Assembly: GCF_029433105.1 (NCBI RefSeq)
Contig: NZ_JARNTW010000011.1
Coordinates: 1 to 64,000 of the forward strand
Reading direction: 5' to 3'
From: Runella sp. MFBS21
GTDB taxonomy: Bacteria > Bacteroidota > Bacteroidia > Cytophagales > Spirosomataceae
DNA: 64,000 nt
The notes below the pieces were generated by a model that was not told the origin of the DNA, made no database searches, and saw nothing but the letters and a program-made list of their open reading frames with translations. Made by a program: the position numbers and the translations under genes. Within the stretch, counting starts at the first letter, position 1. Each line of letters begins with the position of its first letter. Below, one piece after another: positions 8,399 to 16,912 of this stretch.

Positions 8399-8422
8399 TA
8401 TAAATAAAAAGAACGCCGCCCC

Positions 8423-8599
8423 ATGAAGAAGACAGAAAAATATAGCAGCTTTCATGAGATGAAGGAAAACTCAACTTCAGTCAGTCCGGCTAATGCTGCT
8501 GTAGTGATGGAGCGTCATGATAAGTTTGAGAGAGCGCTATCCGCCTTAAGAAAAGACTTTATTAATTCCAAATCTGCTCTCAAATCAGTAAAACCGTAG
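8423..8599 (+). CDS. 58-residue putative antitoxin-like partner
   Basis: The ORF encodes 58 residues starting MKKTEKYSSFHEMKENSTS and containing NAAVVMERHDKFERALSALR, a mostly helical, charged protein. It lies between a good promoter/operator candidate and the nucleotidyltransferase gene, ending 15 bp before that gene. Short helical partners upstream of small nucleotidyltransferases are common in two-gene toxin-antitoxin units, and this position supports a similar role. I see no classical ribbon-helix-helix or HTH motif, so DNA binding by this protein is unproven. Confidence 0.6.
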   Translation: MKKTEKYSSFHEMKENSTSVSPANAAVVMERHDKFERALSALRKDFINSKSALKSVKP

Positions 8600-8614
8600 G
8601 TAGGAACGCTATTT

Positions 8615-9097
8615 ATGGACATTAGTAAACTCGTCTACAATATATGCGAATTGTTCAACAAGCACGCCGTTGATTATATGATTATTGGCGGGGTGGCTGT
8701 TGGTCTTCATGGCTATGTTCGTAAGTCTGTAACCGCAAGTGGCCAAGTTGTCGAGAAAATAGATATGGATCTTTGGTATAGACCAACTCACCAAAACTAT
8801 TACAACTTACTCAAAGCCGTAGAGGAATTGGGAAAAGATGTAAAGAGATACCGAAATACTACTTTTGTTGACCCAACAAAATCGTTCTTCCGATTTGAAT
8901 TTGACGAATACACTCTTGACCTTCTACCATGTATAAAGGCACCGATAAAATTCAGTGAAGCATTTGCAAGAAGGGATGTCTTTACAAGCAATGGCATTGA
9001 AATATCATTGATATGTCTTGCCGATTTGATACAAGATAAAGAGGTTAGTCCGAGACCGAAGGATATAAATGATATTCGAAATTTGCGTCCTGAGTAA
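8615..9097 (+). CDS. nucleotidyltransferase-fold protein (AbiEii/MNT-like)
   Basis: The 160-residue protein has the nucleotidyltransferase signature: IIGGVAVGLHGYVR (23-36) followed about 24 residues after the GG by the metal-binding DMD (50-52). This fits small AbiEii/AbiGii- or MNT-like enzymes that transfer nucleotides to RNA or protein targets and serve as toxins or antitoxins. A later conserved-looking stretch (FTSNGIEISLICLADLIQDK) is typical of the family's helical tail. It follows the 58-codon ORF closely and probably shares its promoter. Which gene is toxin and which antitoxin cannot be decided from sequence. It closes the accessory island before the convergent fucose genes. Confidence 0.78.
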   Translation: MDISKLVYNICELFNKHAVDYMIIGGVAVGLHGYVRKSVTASGQVVEKIDMDLWYRPTHQNYYNLLKAVEELGKDVKRYRNTTFVDPTKSFFRFEFDEYTLDLLPCIKAPIKFSEAFARRDVFTSNGIEISLICLADLIQDKEVSPRPKDINDIRNLRPE

Positions 9098-9114
9098 GGT
9101 AGGGTGATTTCAAT

Positions 9115-10353
9115 TTATGTCGTTTCGAGATGACCTTGTCTAGCATAAAACCAGATATAACTATAACAAACCACGGGAAGAATAAAGGCCATTTTAATTC
9201 CCCAAGAATCGGAGATAAGCCCCATCAGAGGCGGAACAATAGCCCCGCCTACAATACTCATAATAATCAAAGAAGAGCCTGTTTTGGTATATGCGCCGAG
9301 GTTTTTGATACTCAATGTAAACAAAATAGGGTACATTACAGAAGTAAATAAACCGACGGTAGCTAAGGAAAAAAGAGCTATACAATGAGCTGTACACATA
9401 GATGTAATCACCAACGCCATAGCTCCAACGGCGCAAATTGTGAGTATTTTGGAAGGATTGTTTTTTTGTAAAAAGTAAGCCCCTGCCAATCGCCCTACAA
9501 GCACCAAAGCCATAAAAAGTGTAATAAACAAGGCCGCTTTTTGTTCGGTTAATTCATTAATATTGAATGATTTAGCATAACGTATCAAAAAACTAACAAT
9601 CCCTACTTCGGCCCCTAAATAACAAAACACTCCGAGCGCTCCTAAAACAGTATGTCGGAATTTGAAAATAGAAGAAAGACGAATGCTTTTTTCTCCTTCT
9701 TCCTGAATAGAAGGCAATTGAATAAAAAAAAGCGCGCTACCAAGTACCACAAAAAGGACTCCTAAACTTAAGTAAGGAGTTTTGACAAGTTGGGCTTCTG
9801 AATCGAGATATGTGGCAAGTTGGGCGCTGTCAAACGAGGCAATTGTCTCTTGAGAGATGTCGGTAGCATGGAGTAAAAATTGAGCCCCAATAAAAGGCCC
9901 CATGGTAGCTCCCATAGATCCCACCGCCGCCGCCAAACTTAATCTACTGGAGGCTTTGTCGGGGTCACCCAAAACCGATATATAGGGCGTGGCGGTCACT
10001 TCTAAGAAAGTAAAACCTGCGGCCATGGTAAAAAGTGCACCCAAAAAAAGAGGATAAAAACGGCTTTCGGCAGCGGGGAAAAACAAAAAAGCGCCTGCCG
10101 CCGCAAGAAGTAATCCTACAATCATACCTGCTCGGTACCCAAATCGACGAATAAACTGACCCACCGGCAATGCCAACAGAAAATAACCGCCAAAAAAAGC
10201 CGATTGCACCAAAGATGATTGAAAATCAGTGAGTTGACATGCTCGCTTGAGGTGAGGAATGAGAATATCGTTGATATTACGACTCAAGTTCCAGATAAAC
10301 ATGAGACTCATTACTACCAAAAGAGGAACTAAATATCGATTTTGAACTTTCAT
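9115..10353 (-). CDS. fucP: L-fucose:H+ symporter-type MFS permease
   Basis: The 412-residue protein has about 12 hydrophobic segments typical of the major facilitator superfamily. NINDILIPHLKRA near the first helix and GFTFLEVTATPY mid-protein contain the acidic residues that FucP-type symporters use for proton coupling. It would import L-fucose across the inner membrane. It is last in a minus-strand operon behind L-fuconate dehydratase, an SDR and a mutarotase; its ATG overlaps the mutarotase stop (ATGA), supporting translational coupling. A related substrate such as L-galactose or D-arabinose cannot be excluded, but the neighbours favour fucose. Confidence 0.87.
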   Translation of the reverse strand: MKVQNRYLVPLLVVMSLMFIWNLSRNINDILIPHLKRACQLTDFQSSLVQSAFFGGYFLLALPVGQFIRRFGYRAGMIVGLLLAAAGAFLFFPAAESRFYPLFLGALFTMAAGFTFLEVTATPYISVLGDPDKASSRLSLAAAVGSMGATMGPFIGAQFLLHATDISQETIASFDSAQLATYLDSEAQLVKTPYLSLGVLFVVLGSALFFIQLPSIQEEGEKSIRLSSIFKFRHTVLGALGVFCYLGAEVGIVSFLIRYAKSFNINELTEQKAALFITLFMALVLVGRLAGAYFLQKNNPSKILTICAVGAMALVITSMCTAHCIALFSLATVGLFTSVMYPILFTLSIKNLGAYTKTGSSLIIMSIVGGAIVPPLMGLISDSWGIKMAFILPVVCYSYIWFYARQGHLETT

Positions 10354-10706
10354 TTTGACGACTCATTTAGGAAGAAAATCGGCTTCATTGCGGCCCAATG
10401 TTCATGAGGTTTGGCTTCGGCTAGCTTTTGTTGAAATCCTCCCATAAATTCTGCCCACTCAGGCTGTCGTGTTTTGTGACTGATGGCCTCAAAGGCTTGC
10501 TCCACACTGATGCCTTCTTCCGTCTCTACAATCATAAAAAGGCGGGTACCAATCCGATAGATTTGCATATCCACGATACCTCCTTCGCGGATGCCTTGAG
10601 GAATTTCGGGCCAGATATTTTCTGGACGGTGAAAAAACTCATAGTGTTCAATGAGTTGAGCATCGTCTTTTAAATCTAAAGCCAAACAAGTTCTGTGTGT
10701 TTTCAT
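10350..10706 (-). CDS. L-fucose/L-rhamnose mutarotase family
   Basis: From the internal ATG at 10706 (MKTHRTCLALDLKDDAQLI) the protein has 118 residues, the usual size for RhaM/FucU-like mutarotases. The upstream extension to 10739 lacks a family counterpart and overlaps the SDR, so I prefer the short start. The family interconverts alpha and beta anomers of deoxyhexoses; HYEFFHRPENIWPEIPQGIRE and IYRIGTRLFMIVE are typical patches. The operon places it between a fucose permease and fuconate-forming steps, so L-fucose is the likely substrate even though the fold is called rhamnose mutarotase. Confidence 0.85.
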   Translation of the reverse strand: MKTHRTCLALDLKDDAQLIEHYEFFHRPENIWPEIPQGIREGGIVDMQIYRIGTRLFMIVETEEGISVEQAFEAISHKTRQPEWAEFMGGFQQKLAEAKPHEHWAAMKPIFFLNESSK

Positions 10707-10710
10707 GATT

Positions 10711-11475
10711 TTATTTTTTATAACCCAATTCTGCACCACCGCTCACGGGCATCAAACAGCCCGTAACAAAGCGGGCTGCCTCTGACACCAAAAATACCGC
10801 AACATCGGCAATCACGTCGCCTTCAGGACAATATCCCAATGCGTGAATATTATCTAAATATTGCTCAATGGCTTCAGGATTAGGCTGTTCGGTAGTCCAC
10901 TGGCGGAGCATCGGTGTCCATACACCTGCTGGGCAAATAGCATTGACGCGTATTCCAAAAGGCGCATAGTCTAACGCCATTGCTTTGGTAAGTGCACTCA
11001 TAGCGCCTTTGGTAGCAACATAGGCCGCGTGATTTTCCTGCCCTATGGTGCCCACCATACTGCTCGTATTGAGAATATTCCCTTGGGTCTTTTTAAGGGC
11101 TTCTATTCCATATTTAGTAGTCCAATATACACTTTTGAGATTGATGTCAAAAATAGTATCCCATTCATATTCAGCAGTTTGGTCGAGAGGTCTTGAAGGA
11201 GAAGCTGTTCCGGCGTTGTTGTGAATCACGTCAATCTGCCCAAATTGAGCCAACGCACTCTGTATCGCCGACTTGATGTCTTTGGGGTTTCCTACATCTC
11301 CCACCATGCCCAAATGTGGGCGTCCTATTTTACCAATCAGCAACTGGAGCAACTCCTCGTTTTTATCCATTATAAATACCCTCGCACCTGCTTTAGCATA
11401 CGCCAAGGCACAGGCTTCACCGATTCCAGACGCCCCTCCCGTTAGAAATATCACTTTGTTGTTTAATGTACTCAT
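10711..11475 (-). CDS. SDR dehydrogenase, probably 2-keto-3-deoxy-L-fuconate dehydrogenase
   Basis: Classical short-chain dehydrogenase: cofactor motif TGGASGIGEA near the N-terminus, HNNAG, the catalytic Ser in NTSSMVG, and Y-x-x-x-K in AAYVATKGAM. I chose the start at 11475 (MSTLNNKVIF) because the longer ORF adds a hydrophobic leader unlike SDRs. In the oxidative L-fucose route, enzymes like this oxidise 2-keto-3-deoxy-L-fuconate made by the dehydratase encoded just upstream. L-fucose dehydrogenase is also an SDR in some bacteria and cannot be excluded. The gap to fucD is 11 bp and to the mutarotase 4 bp, so it is in the operon. Confidence 0.82.
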   Translation of the reverse strand: MSTLNNKVIFLTGGASGIGEACALAYAKAGARVFIMDKNEELLQLLIGKIGRPHLGMVGDVGNPKDIKSAIQSALAQFGQIDVIHNNAGTASPSRPLDQTAEYEWDTIFDINLKSVYWTTKYGIEALKKTQGNILNTSSMVGTIGQENHAAYVATKGAMSALTKAMALDYAPFGIRVNAICPAGVWTPMLRQWTTEQPNPEAIEQYLDNIHALGYCPEGDVIADVAVFLVSEAARFVTGCLMPVSGGAELGYKK

Positions 11476-11486
11476 AATAAGGAAAC

Positions 11487-12713
11487 TTATGAATTTAAAT
11501 CGCAACTACTCCCTGCTTCTTGCGGAACTTGATAATACCCATCTATGATGCTTGCGGGATGAGTAAAATACGGGCGCAAATGGGGAATATATTCTAAAAA
11601 TAAGTTTTCATGTCCCATACCTATATGATTAAACAAGACAAGATGCTGGTGAATCTGTCCCATATCTCCTACGTGCGGAACCACCGGAATACCTCGTTTT
11701 TTGGCTAATAAACTTATTGTTAAAAATTCAGAAACACCACCTACCCTCACGGCATCTACTTGACAAAAATCCATGGCCCGGGCTTGTAAAAAATTCTTAA
11801 AAATCACTTTGTTAGGGATATGCTCACCCGTGGCTACTTTATAAGGAGCAATGGCTTTGGCGATGGCAAGATGCCCAAATACATCATCTGGATGAGTGGG
11901 TTCTTCTATCCAATAGGGATTGATATCGCTCAGTTTTTGACAAATAGCCAAGGCTTCGGGTACATTCCATTTTTGATTGGCATCGAGCATGATGGTAGCA
12001 GCATCTCCGGCCGTTTGACGAATCAAAGCCGCCCGTCTAAAATCACGCTCGGGATCCTGCGAACCTACTTTGAGCTTTAGTGCCGTAAAACCTTTTTCTA
12101 GGGCTTTTTGGGTGTTTTCGACGATTTTATCATCCGAAAAATTAAACCACCCTACCGACGTGTCATATCCTTTGTAACCACTCTCCAAAATATGGCTTCT
12201 CTGAGGGCGAGTAGCTTGATGACTTGCAAGGATTTCAATGGCGTCGTGGCGTGTGAGCTCTTCTTCTAAATAGCTCAAATCGAGGGTGTTGACAAGGGCT
12301 TCGGGCGACAAATCAAGCAATAATTTCCAGAGAGGCACTTGGCGCGATTTGGCCCAAAGGTCAAAACAAGCATTGACAATCGCCGACAAAGCAAGGTGTA
12401 CGACTCCCTTGTGTGGACCCAGCCACCGAAGGGAAGGCGAATCGGCCATTTGGCGATAAATAACCCCAAAGTTGGCCATCAGAGCTTCGATTTCTTGGCC
12501 TTGCAAACCTTCCGAAAGATATTGAATCGCTTTACAAACAAGGTCATTGCCTGCACCCAGCGTAAAGGCTAAACCAATTCCTTCGGTGTGGGTATTGGTT
12601 TTGAGAATGCATACGGCATAAGAATACTGCGGATTGGTGTGGGTAGCATCCGACCCCGCTCCTTCGGCCAAATCGAAGCGTTTGTCAGATACTTCAATAG
12701 AATGAATATACAT
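11487..12713 (-). CDS. fucD: L-fuconate dehydratase (enolase superfamily)
   Basis: The 408-residue enolase-superfamily enzyme has the expected catalytic set: KLK at 213-215, metal ligands Asp244 (LDANQKW), Glu270/271 (WIEEPTHPDD) and Glu297 (TGEHIPN), and a general base His347 in VPHVGDMGQIHQHL. The Trp-rich SPSLRWLGPHKG region near 93-103 and overall length match FucD/ENOSF1-type proteins. It dehydrates L-fuconate to 2-keto-3-deoxy-L-fuconate in the cytoplasm. It is the first gene of the minus-strand fucose operon and is divergent from an AraC regulator across a 281-bp intergenic region. Confidence 0.9.
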   Translation of the reverse strand: MYIHSIEVSDKRFDLAEGAGSDATHTNPQYSYAVCILKTNTHTEGIGLAFTLGAGNDLVCKAIQYLSEGLQGQEIEALMANFGVIYRQMADSPSLRWLGPHKGVVHLALSAIVNACFDLWAKSRQVPLWKLLLDLSPEALVNTLDLSYLEEELTRHDAIEILASHQATRPQRSHILESGYKGYDTSVGWFNFSDDKIVENTQKALEKGFTALKLKVGSQDPERDFRRAALIRQTAGDAATIMLDANQKWNVPEALAICQKLSDINPYWIEEPTHPDDVFGHLAIAKAIAPYKVATGEHIPNKVIFKNFLQARAMDFCQVDAVRVGGVSEFLTISLLAKKRGIPVVPHVGDMGQIHQHLVLFNHIGMGHENLFLEYIPHLRPYFTHPASIIDGYYQVPQEAGSSCDLNS

Positions 12714-12771
12714 TTTAAGAAGGTTTAGAGAATAGGAATAGTATTATGAGATAATATAGTATATAAAAATC

Positions 12772-12783
12772 TTTGTCGACAAA
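12772..12783. promoter_or_regulatory. 12-bp palindrome in the fucD-araC intergenic region
   Basis: TTTGTCGACAAA is a perfect palindrome located 59 bp upstream of the fucD start codon in a 281-bp divergent regulatory region. It is a plausible repressor or activator half-site pair, but AraC proteins usually bind direct repeats, so the binding protein is unknown. The rest of this gap is AT-rich and shows no gene. Confidence 0.35.
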
Positions 12784-12994
12784 AAACTTAAACTACAAAA
12801 TATTAAAAATCAGTGTGTTAACTATTTGTATCCTTATAATTAAAGAAAGTTTTTATGATAAAAAGAATTATGAAATTTTACTTAAGAAAAGTAAAACATT
12901 ACTATTGTGCAAATAGAAAGCATATTTATACCAAAAACCTATGTAGGATTGATATTTATATGTACTATATTGGCATTAACTTTATTTTTTGGAG

Positions 12995-13864
12995 ATGAAA
13001 CCTACTTATGCTCTTTTATCTGATTTTTCGACCACCACAAAGACCTTTTTGGTTAAAGAAATCGTACGGGCTTCTTTTTCTCCAGATTTCCATTTTCATG
13101 ACGAATGTCAATTGGTATATATTGTATCTGGCTCAGGCACGCGTATCATTGGTGGATCTGTGGAGCATTTCGAACCTGGCGACTTGACCTTTGTGGGTTC
13201 CAATGTACCTCATGTTTGGTACAGTGAACCCAATCCCCACGATAAAGAAGCCCCGGCGATTTCGTTGGCACTTTATATCAATCCAAACAAGTTGATAGCG
13301 CAGTTAAAAGGCCTGATAGATACCCAATCAATAGAAGATTTTTTTGTAGAATCTGAAAGAGGAATGAGCATCATTGGTAGTAAAAAAAGCCTGATTCACG
13401 GATATTTGACGCAGATGCTAAAGCAAAAAAGTGTGGGCGTATTGATTTATTTATTCCAAATTTTAGAAATGTTGATGGACCCTTCAGAAAGGACGTGGCT
13501 CAATTCAACAAATGTAGTATCTAGCGTACGGGATTATCATCAACACCGCGTTTCGCGCCTGATGCAGTATATTCAAAAGCATTTTAGAGAAGAAATCAGT
13601 TTAGACCAAGCGGCAGAAGTAGCAGGTATGCAGTTGCATTCATTTTGTAGGTTTTTTAAGCAGATTACCAAGCATACTTTCTCCGATTTTTTGAATCGGG
13701 TGAGGGTCGCTTTTGCGGCTCAGTTGTTACAACATTCAGAGCTACCGATTACACAAATTGTCTTTGAAAGTGGCTTCAATAATATTTCTTATTTTAACCG
13801 TACGTTCAAAAAAATTCACGGACAAACCCCAAAGGAATTTCGGGCGAAGATGTTGGGTAAATAA
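12995..13864 (+). CDS. AraC-family regulator of the fucose genes
   Basis: The N-terminal half is a cupin-like sugar-sensing domain (FHDECQLVYIVSGSGTRIIGG, then FEPGDLTFVGSNVPHVW). The C-terminal ~100 residues form the double helix-turn-helix of AraC/XylS proteins (EEISLDQAAEVAGMQLHSF and SELPITQIVFESGFNNISYF followed by FNRTFKKIHGQTPKEFR). I use the ATG at 12995; a TTG six bases earlier is also possible. It is divergent from the fucD operon and converges with the sulfatase operon, so it most likely activates fucose catabolism when the ligand is bound. The ligand identity is inferred from neighbours. Confidence 0.88.
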   Translation: MKPTYALLSDFSTTTKTFLVKEIVRASFSPDFHFHDECQLVYIVSGSGTRIIGGSVEHFEPGDLTFVGSNVPHVWYSEPNPHDKEAPAISLALYINPNKLIAQLKGLIDTQSIEDFFVESERGMSIIGSKKSLIHGYLTQMLKQKSVGVLIYLFQILEMLMDPSERTWLNSTNVVSSVRDYHQHRVSRLMQYIQKHFREEISLDQAAEVAGMQLHSFCRFFKQITKHTFSDFLNRVRVAFAAQLLQHSELPITQIVFESGFNNISYFNRTFKKIHGQTPKEFRAKMLGK

Positions 13865-13894
13865 AAAAGCCGTGGAGATTTCCCACGGCTTTTT
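13864..13894. terminator. bidirectional intrinsic terminator
   Basis: A 12-bp stem aaaaagccgtgg / ccacggcttttt with a 7-nt loop sits between the convergent AraC gene and the sulfatase gene. The A run before and T run after give a U tract on both strands, so it should end both transcripts. Confidence 0.85.
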
Positions 13895-13896
13895 AT

Positions 13897-15453
13897 TTAA
13901 TTTTTATGAGCTATCTGCTCAGGCCAAGGTACGGGGTTACCGTCTTTGGCATAGGTAGGCATGAGTGCATTCCAATTTTTTAGTTTTTGACTCAACTCGG
14001 CAGCTAACTCCTTGACTTTCTGAGGGAATTGTGCCGCTTGATTGTTGCTTTCGCCAATATCTTCTCTAATATTGTAGAGCGAAAGTTCTTGTTTTTTCAT
14101 ATCGTACAGAAGCTTCCAGTCACCTTTACGTATCGCACTTGCATAGTTGATACCTGCGCCTGTGCCTCCCCATTTGTTGGGATAATGCCACACCAAAGAG
14201 CGACTTTGGTCTTTAAGTGCAGGGTTTTTAAGTAAAGGAACAAAACTTTTGCCATCTACTTTTTGAATGGTTTTGGGAGAATTTACGCCCGCCATTTCCA
14301 AAATACTTGGGAAAAAATCCTCCACAATCACGTATTGAGTTTGTTCGGTAGAAGGTTTAACAACCGACGGCCATTTGACAAGCATAGGCACTCTCACTCC
14401 TCCTTCATGAACGGAGCCTTTCCCGATTTTGAGTGGCAAGTTTTGGGTATGAGCACCACCGCCACGGAGGTTTCCTTGGCTAAGGCCACCGTTGTCGGAC
14501 ATAAAAATGATGATAGTATTATCAGCTTGTCCTACTTTTTTGAGATAATCCATCACATCCCCTAGGCTTTTGTCCATTCCTTCTACAAGACTTGCATATT
14601 TGGCCTCGGTCGAATCTAGCCCCATTTTCTGATATTTTTCGATAAAACGAGCATCTCCTTGGATAGGCGTATGCACCGCATAATGCGACAAATGAAGAAA
14701 AAAAGGTTGTTTGGTTTCGATAGGATAGGCAATCGCCTTGATAGCTTCGCGGGTAATAGCTTCCGACAAAAACACCTCAGAACCATAGTATTCTTCCAAA
14801 TCTGGCACGGCATGGTAAGTCGCTTTGCCCAAAACATTCCCATAGTTTTGCTGTCCATAGTAATTTTGGGGATGTCCTGCTGCGTGGCCTGCAATATTGA
14901 CAATGAACCCAAGGTTTTTGGGACTCGACCCTGGCATACCCATAGGCCCCCAGTGCGCTTTCCCTGTATGAATCGTAAAATAACCCGCTTCTTTTAGGAG
15001 TTGAGGCAAAGGAGTAGCGTGTACGGTATGAGCAAAACCCGATTGTGGACTCAGCCCGTTGATATTCCAATCTACAGGTTTGAAAGTACTGTCTTTGGCG
15101 TCGGTAGAAATGTTTTGTTGGATATTGGTCCAGTTGGTTACTTTATGATGAGCAGCGTTGATACCTGTCAGCAGACTAATACGCGTAGGGGTACAAACGG
15201 GCATAGCGTAAGCATTCGTAAACTTGACCCCTTCGTTGGCGAGGCGTTGCATGTTGGGTGTGCGATAGCGTTCGTTGAGGGGTGTTTTCTTTTCCCAAAA
15301 AGGCACAGAGGTATCTTGCCAGCCCATATCATCGACCATAAAAAGAATGATATTAGGTCGCTTGGCGTTTTTTTGTGCCTTTACACTTCCCAAAAAGCCG
15401 TAGAAAATGAAAGGGATAATCGCCAATAACTTGGCTGTGGTTTTAATAGCCAT
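13897..15453 (-). CDS. exported S1-type sulfatase
   Basis: This 518-residue arylsulfatase-type enzyme has a signal peptide (cleavage likely after SVKAQ), the metal-binding DD at 41-42 (FMVDDMGWQD), and the sulfatase signature Cys87-T-P-T-Arg91 (VCTPTRISLLTG). That Cys must be converted to formylglycine by a maturase not seen in this window. It removes sulfate esters from carbohydrates in the periplasm or at the surface. Its start overlaps the upstream SusD gene by 11 bp, so it belongs to the sigma-FecR-SusC-SusD operon. With the neighbouring L-fucose genes it suggests a sulfated, fucose-containing glycan, but the exact substrate cannot be read from sequence. Confidence 0.9.
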   Translation of the reverse strand: MAIKTTAKLLAIIPFIFYGFLGSVKAQKNAKRPNIILFMVDDMGWQDTSVPFWEKKTPLNERYRTPNMQRLANEGVKFTNAYAMPVCTPTRISLLTGINAAHHKVTNWTNIQQNISTDAKDSTFKPVDWNINGLSPQSGFAHTVHATPLPQLLKEAGYFTIHTGKAHWGPMGMPGSSPKNLGFIVNIAGHAAGHPQNYYGQQNYGNVLGKATYHAVPDLEEYYGSEVFLSEAITREAIKAIAYPIETKQPFFLHLSHYAVHTPIQGDARFIEKYQKMGLDSTEAKYASLVEGMDKSLGDVMDYLKKVGQADNTIIIFMSDNGGLSQGNLRGGGAHTQNLPLKIGKGSVHEGGVRVPMLVKWPSVVKPSTEQTQYVIVEDFFPSILEMAGVNSPKTIQKVDGKSFVPLLKNPALKDQSRSLVWHYPNKWGGTGAGINYASAIRKGDWKLLYDMKKQELSLYNIREDIGESNNQAAQFPQKVKELAAELSQKLKNWNALMPTYAKDGNPVPWPEQIAHKN

Positions 15454-16894
15454 CGTTTTGTTTGAGTTTTGAATTAGCGTCTATTTCAGATTGAGGAAGC
15501 GGATAAAGCACATGAAAAGCTTTGGCACTTTTGCCACGTTCTATGGCACTTGATACAAATTTTCCCATACGAATTAAGTCTTCGCGGCGTTTGCCTTCAG
15601 TAAACAACTCCCAAGCGCGCTCATTGAGCAAATGCTCCCTGAGGGATTCTTTGGTGGTAAAGTTACTCAACAAAATATCAGGAACACCGGCTCTTTTTCT
15701 GACTTGATTGATAAGATTAATGGATTCTTGAGTAGGGCCACTGATTTCGTTGAGGGCTTCTGCTCTGCTGAGGAGAATATCTGCATAACGAATCACAGGG
15801 ATGTCATTGCCATTATTTTCAGAAACGGCATTGGGGTCGGGTACATACTTAAAGCTTCGGGCATTGTCGAGAGCTTTGCCTGCCGCATCCTCTACCAGTT
15901 TGAAATTCACCCCTTTGGTGTCGGTATATTGGGTAATAATCATTTTTAAGCGACGGTCGTTGGGATGAAATGATTTCACAAACTTAGTATAAGTTCTAAA
16001 CTGAGCACCATAATTAATCCAATTGGTTTGAATGGGATAGTTGGGAGGAAAAGCATGAGGCATATAATTGTTGGAATAACCCGCCTGAGCCACGCAAGGG
16101 TACACAAAAATAAATTCGTTGTTGGCTTCATTATCAACCGTAAAAAGGGTTTCGATAGAGCCAAACAAACTGTATTTTCCAAGACCAATGATTTGCTGAG
16201 CTGTTTCTGCGCTTTTTTGCCATTGTTTGGTATTCAAATAAAACTTGCACAAAACCGCCAATGCTGTGCCTTTATCGGCTTTGCCGCGCGCGTTTTGCTG
16301 CACAGGTAGATTTTGGGCAGCTTCAGTAAGCTCCGTTATGACAAAAGTATTGAATTCGGCATCGGTAGGGCGGGAAATTTGGAATTCGGTTGTATTGGTG
16401 GAAAGAATAAGCGGAACCGCTCCAAAATAGCGATGTAAGTGAGTATAAGCCTCTGCTCTGATAAAACGCGCTTCTGACTTATATTGAATCAATCGAGCCG
16501 GAGCGATAGCAGTGATTTTGTCGATATTGTCCAACAGTACATTGGCATTTCTAATAGCTCGGTACATGCGTGCCCAGATATTGAGAAAAAATGGCGAAGA
16601 AGCATCCCACTGAAAGTTAATAAAAGGAAGGGCATCTTTTTCAAATTGTCCGCCACTTTCGAGGGTAATATCCGTGGGAAATTCCGAAAGCGTAAATTGG
16701 TCTTCGCGCATACCGCTCTGAACTTGAAGCTGACTGTAAGCCCCAATGAGCACTTTTTGAATTCCGTCTTCGTTGTTCAAAAACTCCTCCGGGGCGTATT
16801 GAGTATAGACTTCTTCTTCCAAAAATTCGGTACAACCCGACAGTACCAGTAAAAATGAAGCTAAAAATAAGGATTTGAAATAGGTAAGTTTCAT
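15443..16894 (-). CDS. SusD/RagB-family glycan-binding lipoprotein
   Basis: The 483-residue protein has a lipoprotein signal (LLVLSGC at about 15-21) and SusD-type helical repeats (ARFIRAEAYTHLHRYFGAVP; DILLSRAEALNEI; NERAWELFTEGKRREDLIR). SusD proteins sit on the outer membrane outer face as a lid over the SusC transporter and capture oligosaccharides. It follows SusC by 18 bp and overlaps the sulfatase gene. The closing WELFTEG-x-RR-x-DLIR and 'PLPQSEID' end are characteristic and complete, so it is not truncated. Confidence 0.93.
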   Translation of the reverse strand: MKLTYFKSLFLASFLLVLSGCTEFLEEEVYTQYAPEEFLNNEDGIQKVLIGAYSQLQVQSGMREDQFTLSEFPTDITLESGGQFEKDALPFINFQWDASSPFFLNIWARMYRAIRNANVLLDNIDKITAIAPARLIQYKSEARFIRAEAYTHLHRYFGAVPLILSTNTTEFQISRPTDAEFNTFVITELTEAAQNLPVQQNARGKADKGTALAVLCKFYLNTKQWQKSAETAQQIIGLGKYSLFGSIETLFTVDNEANNEFIFVYPCVAQAGYSNNYMPHAFPPNYPIQTNWINYGAQFRTYTKFVKSFHPNDRRLKMIITQYTDTKGVNFKLVEDAAGKALDNARSFKYVPDPNAVSENNGNDIPVIRYADILLSRAEALNEISGPTQESINLINQVRKRAGVPDILLSNFTTKESLREHLLNERAWELFTEGKRREDLIRMGKFVSSAIERGKSAKAFHVLYPLPQSEIDANSKLKQNDGY

Positions 16895-16912
16895 TGTCGT
16901 ATCTGTTTAAGA

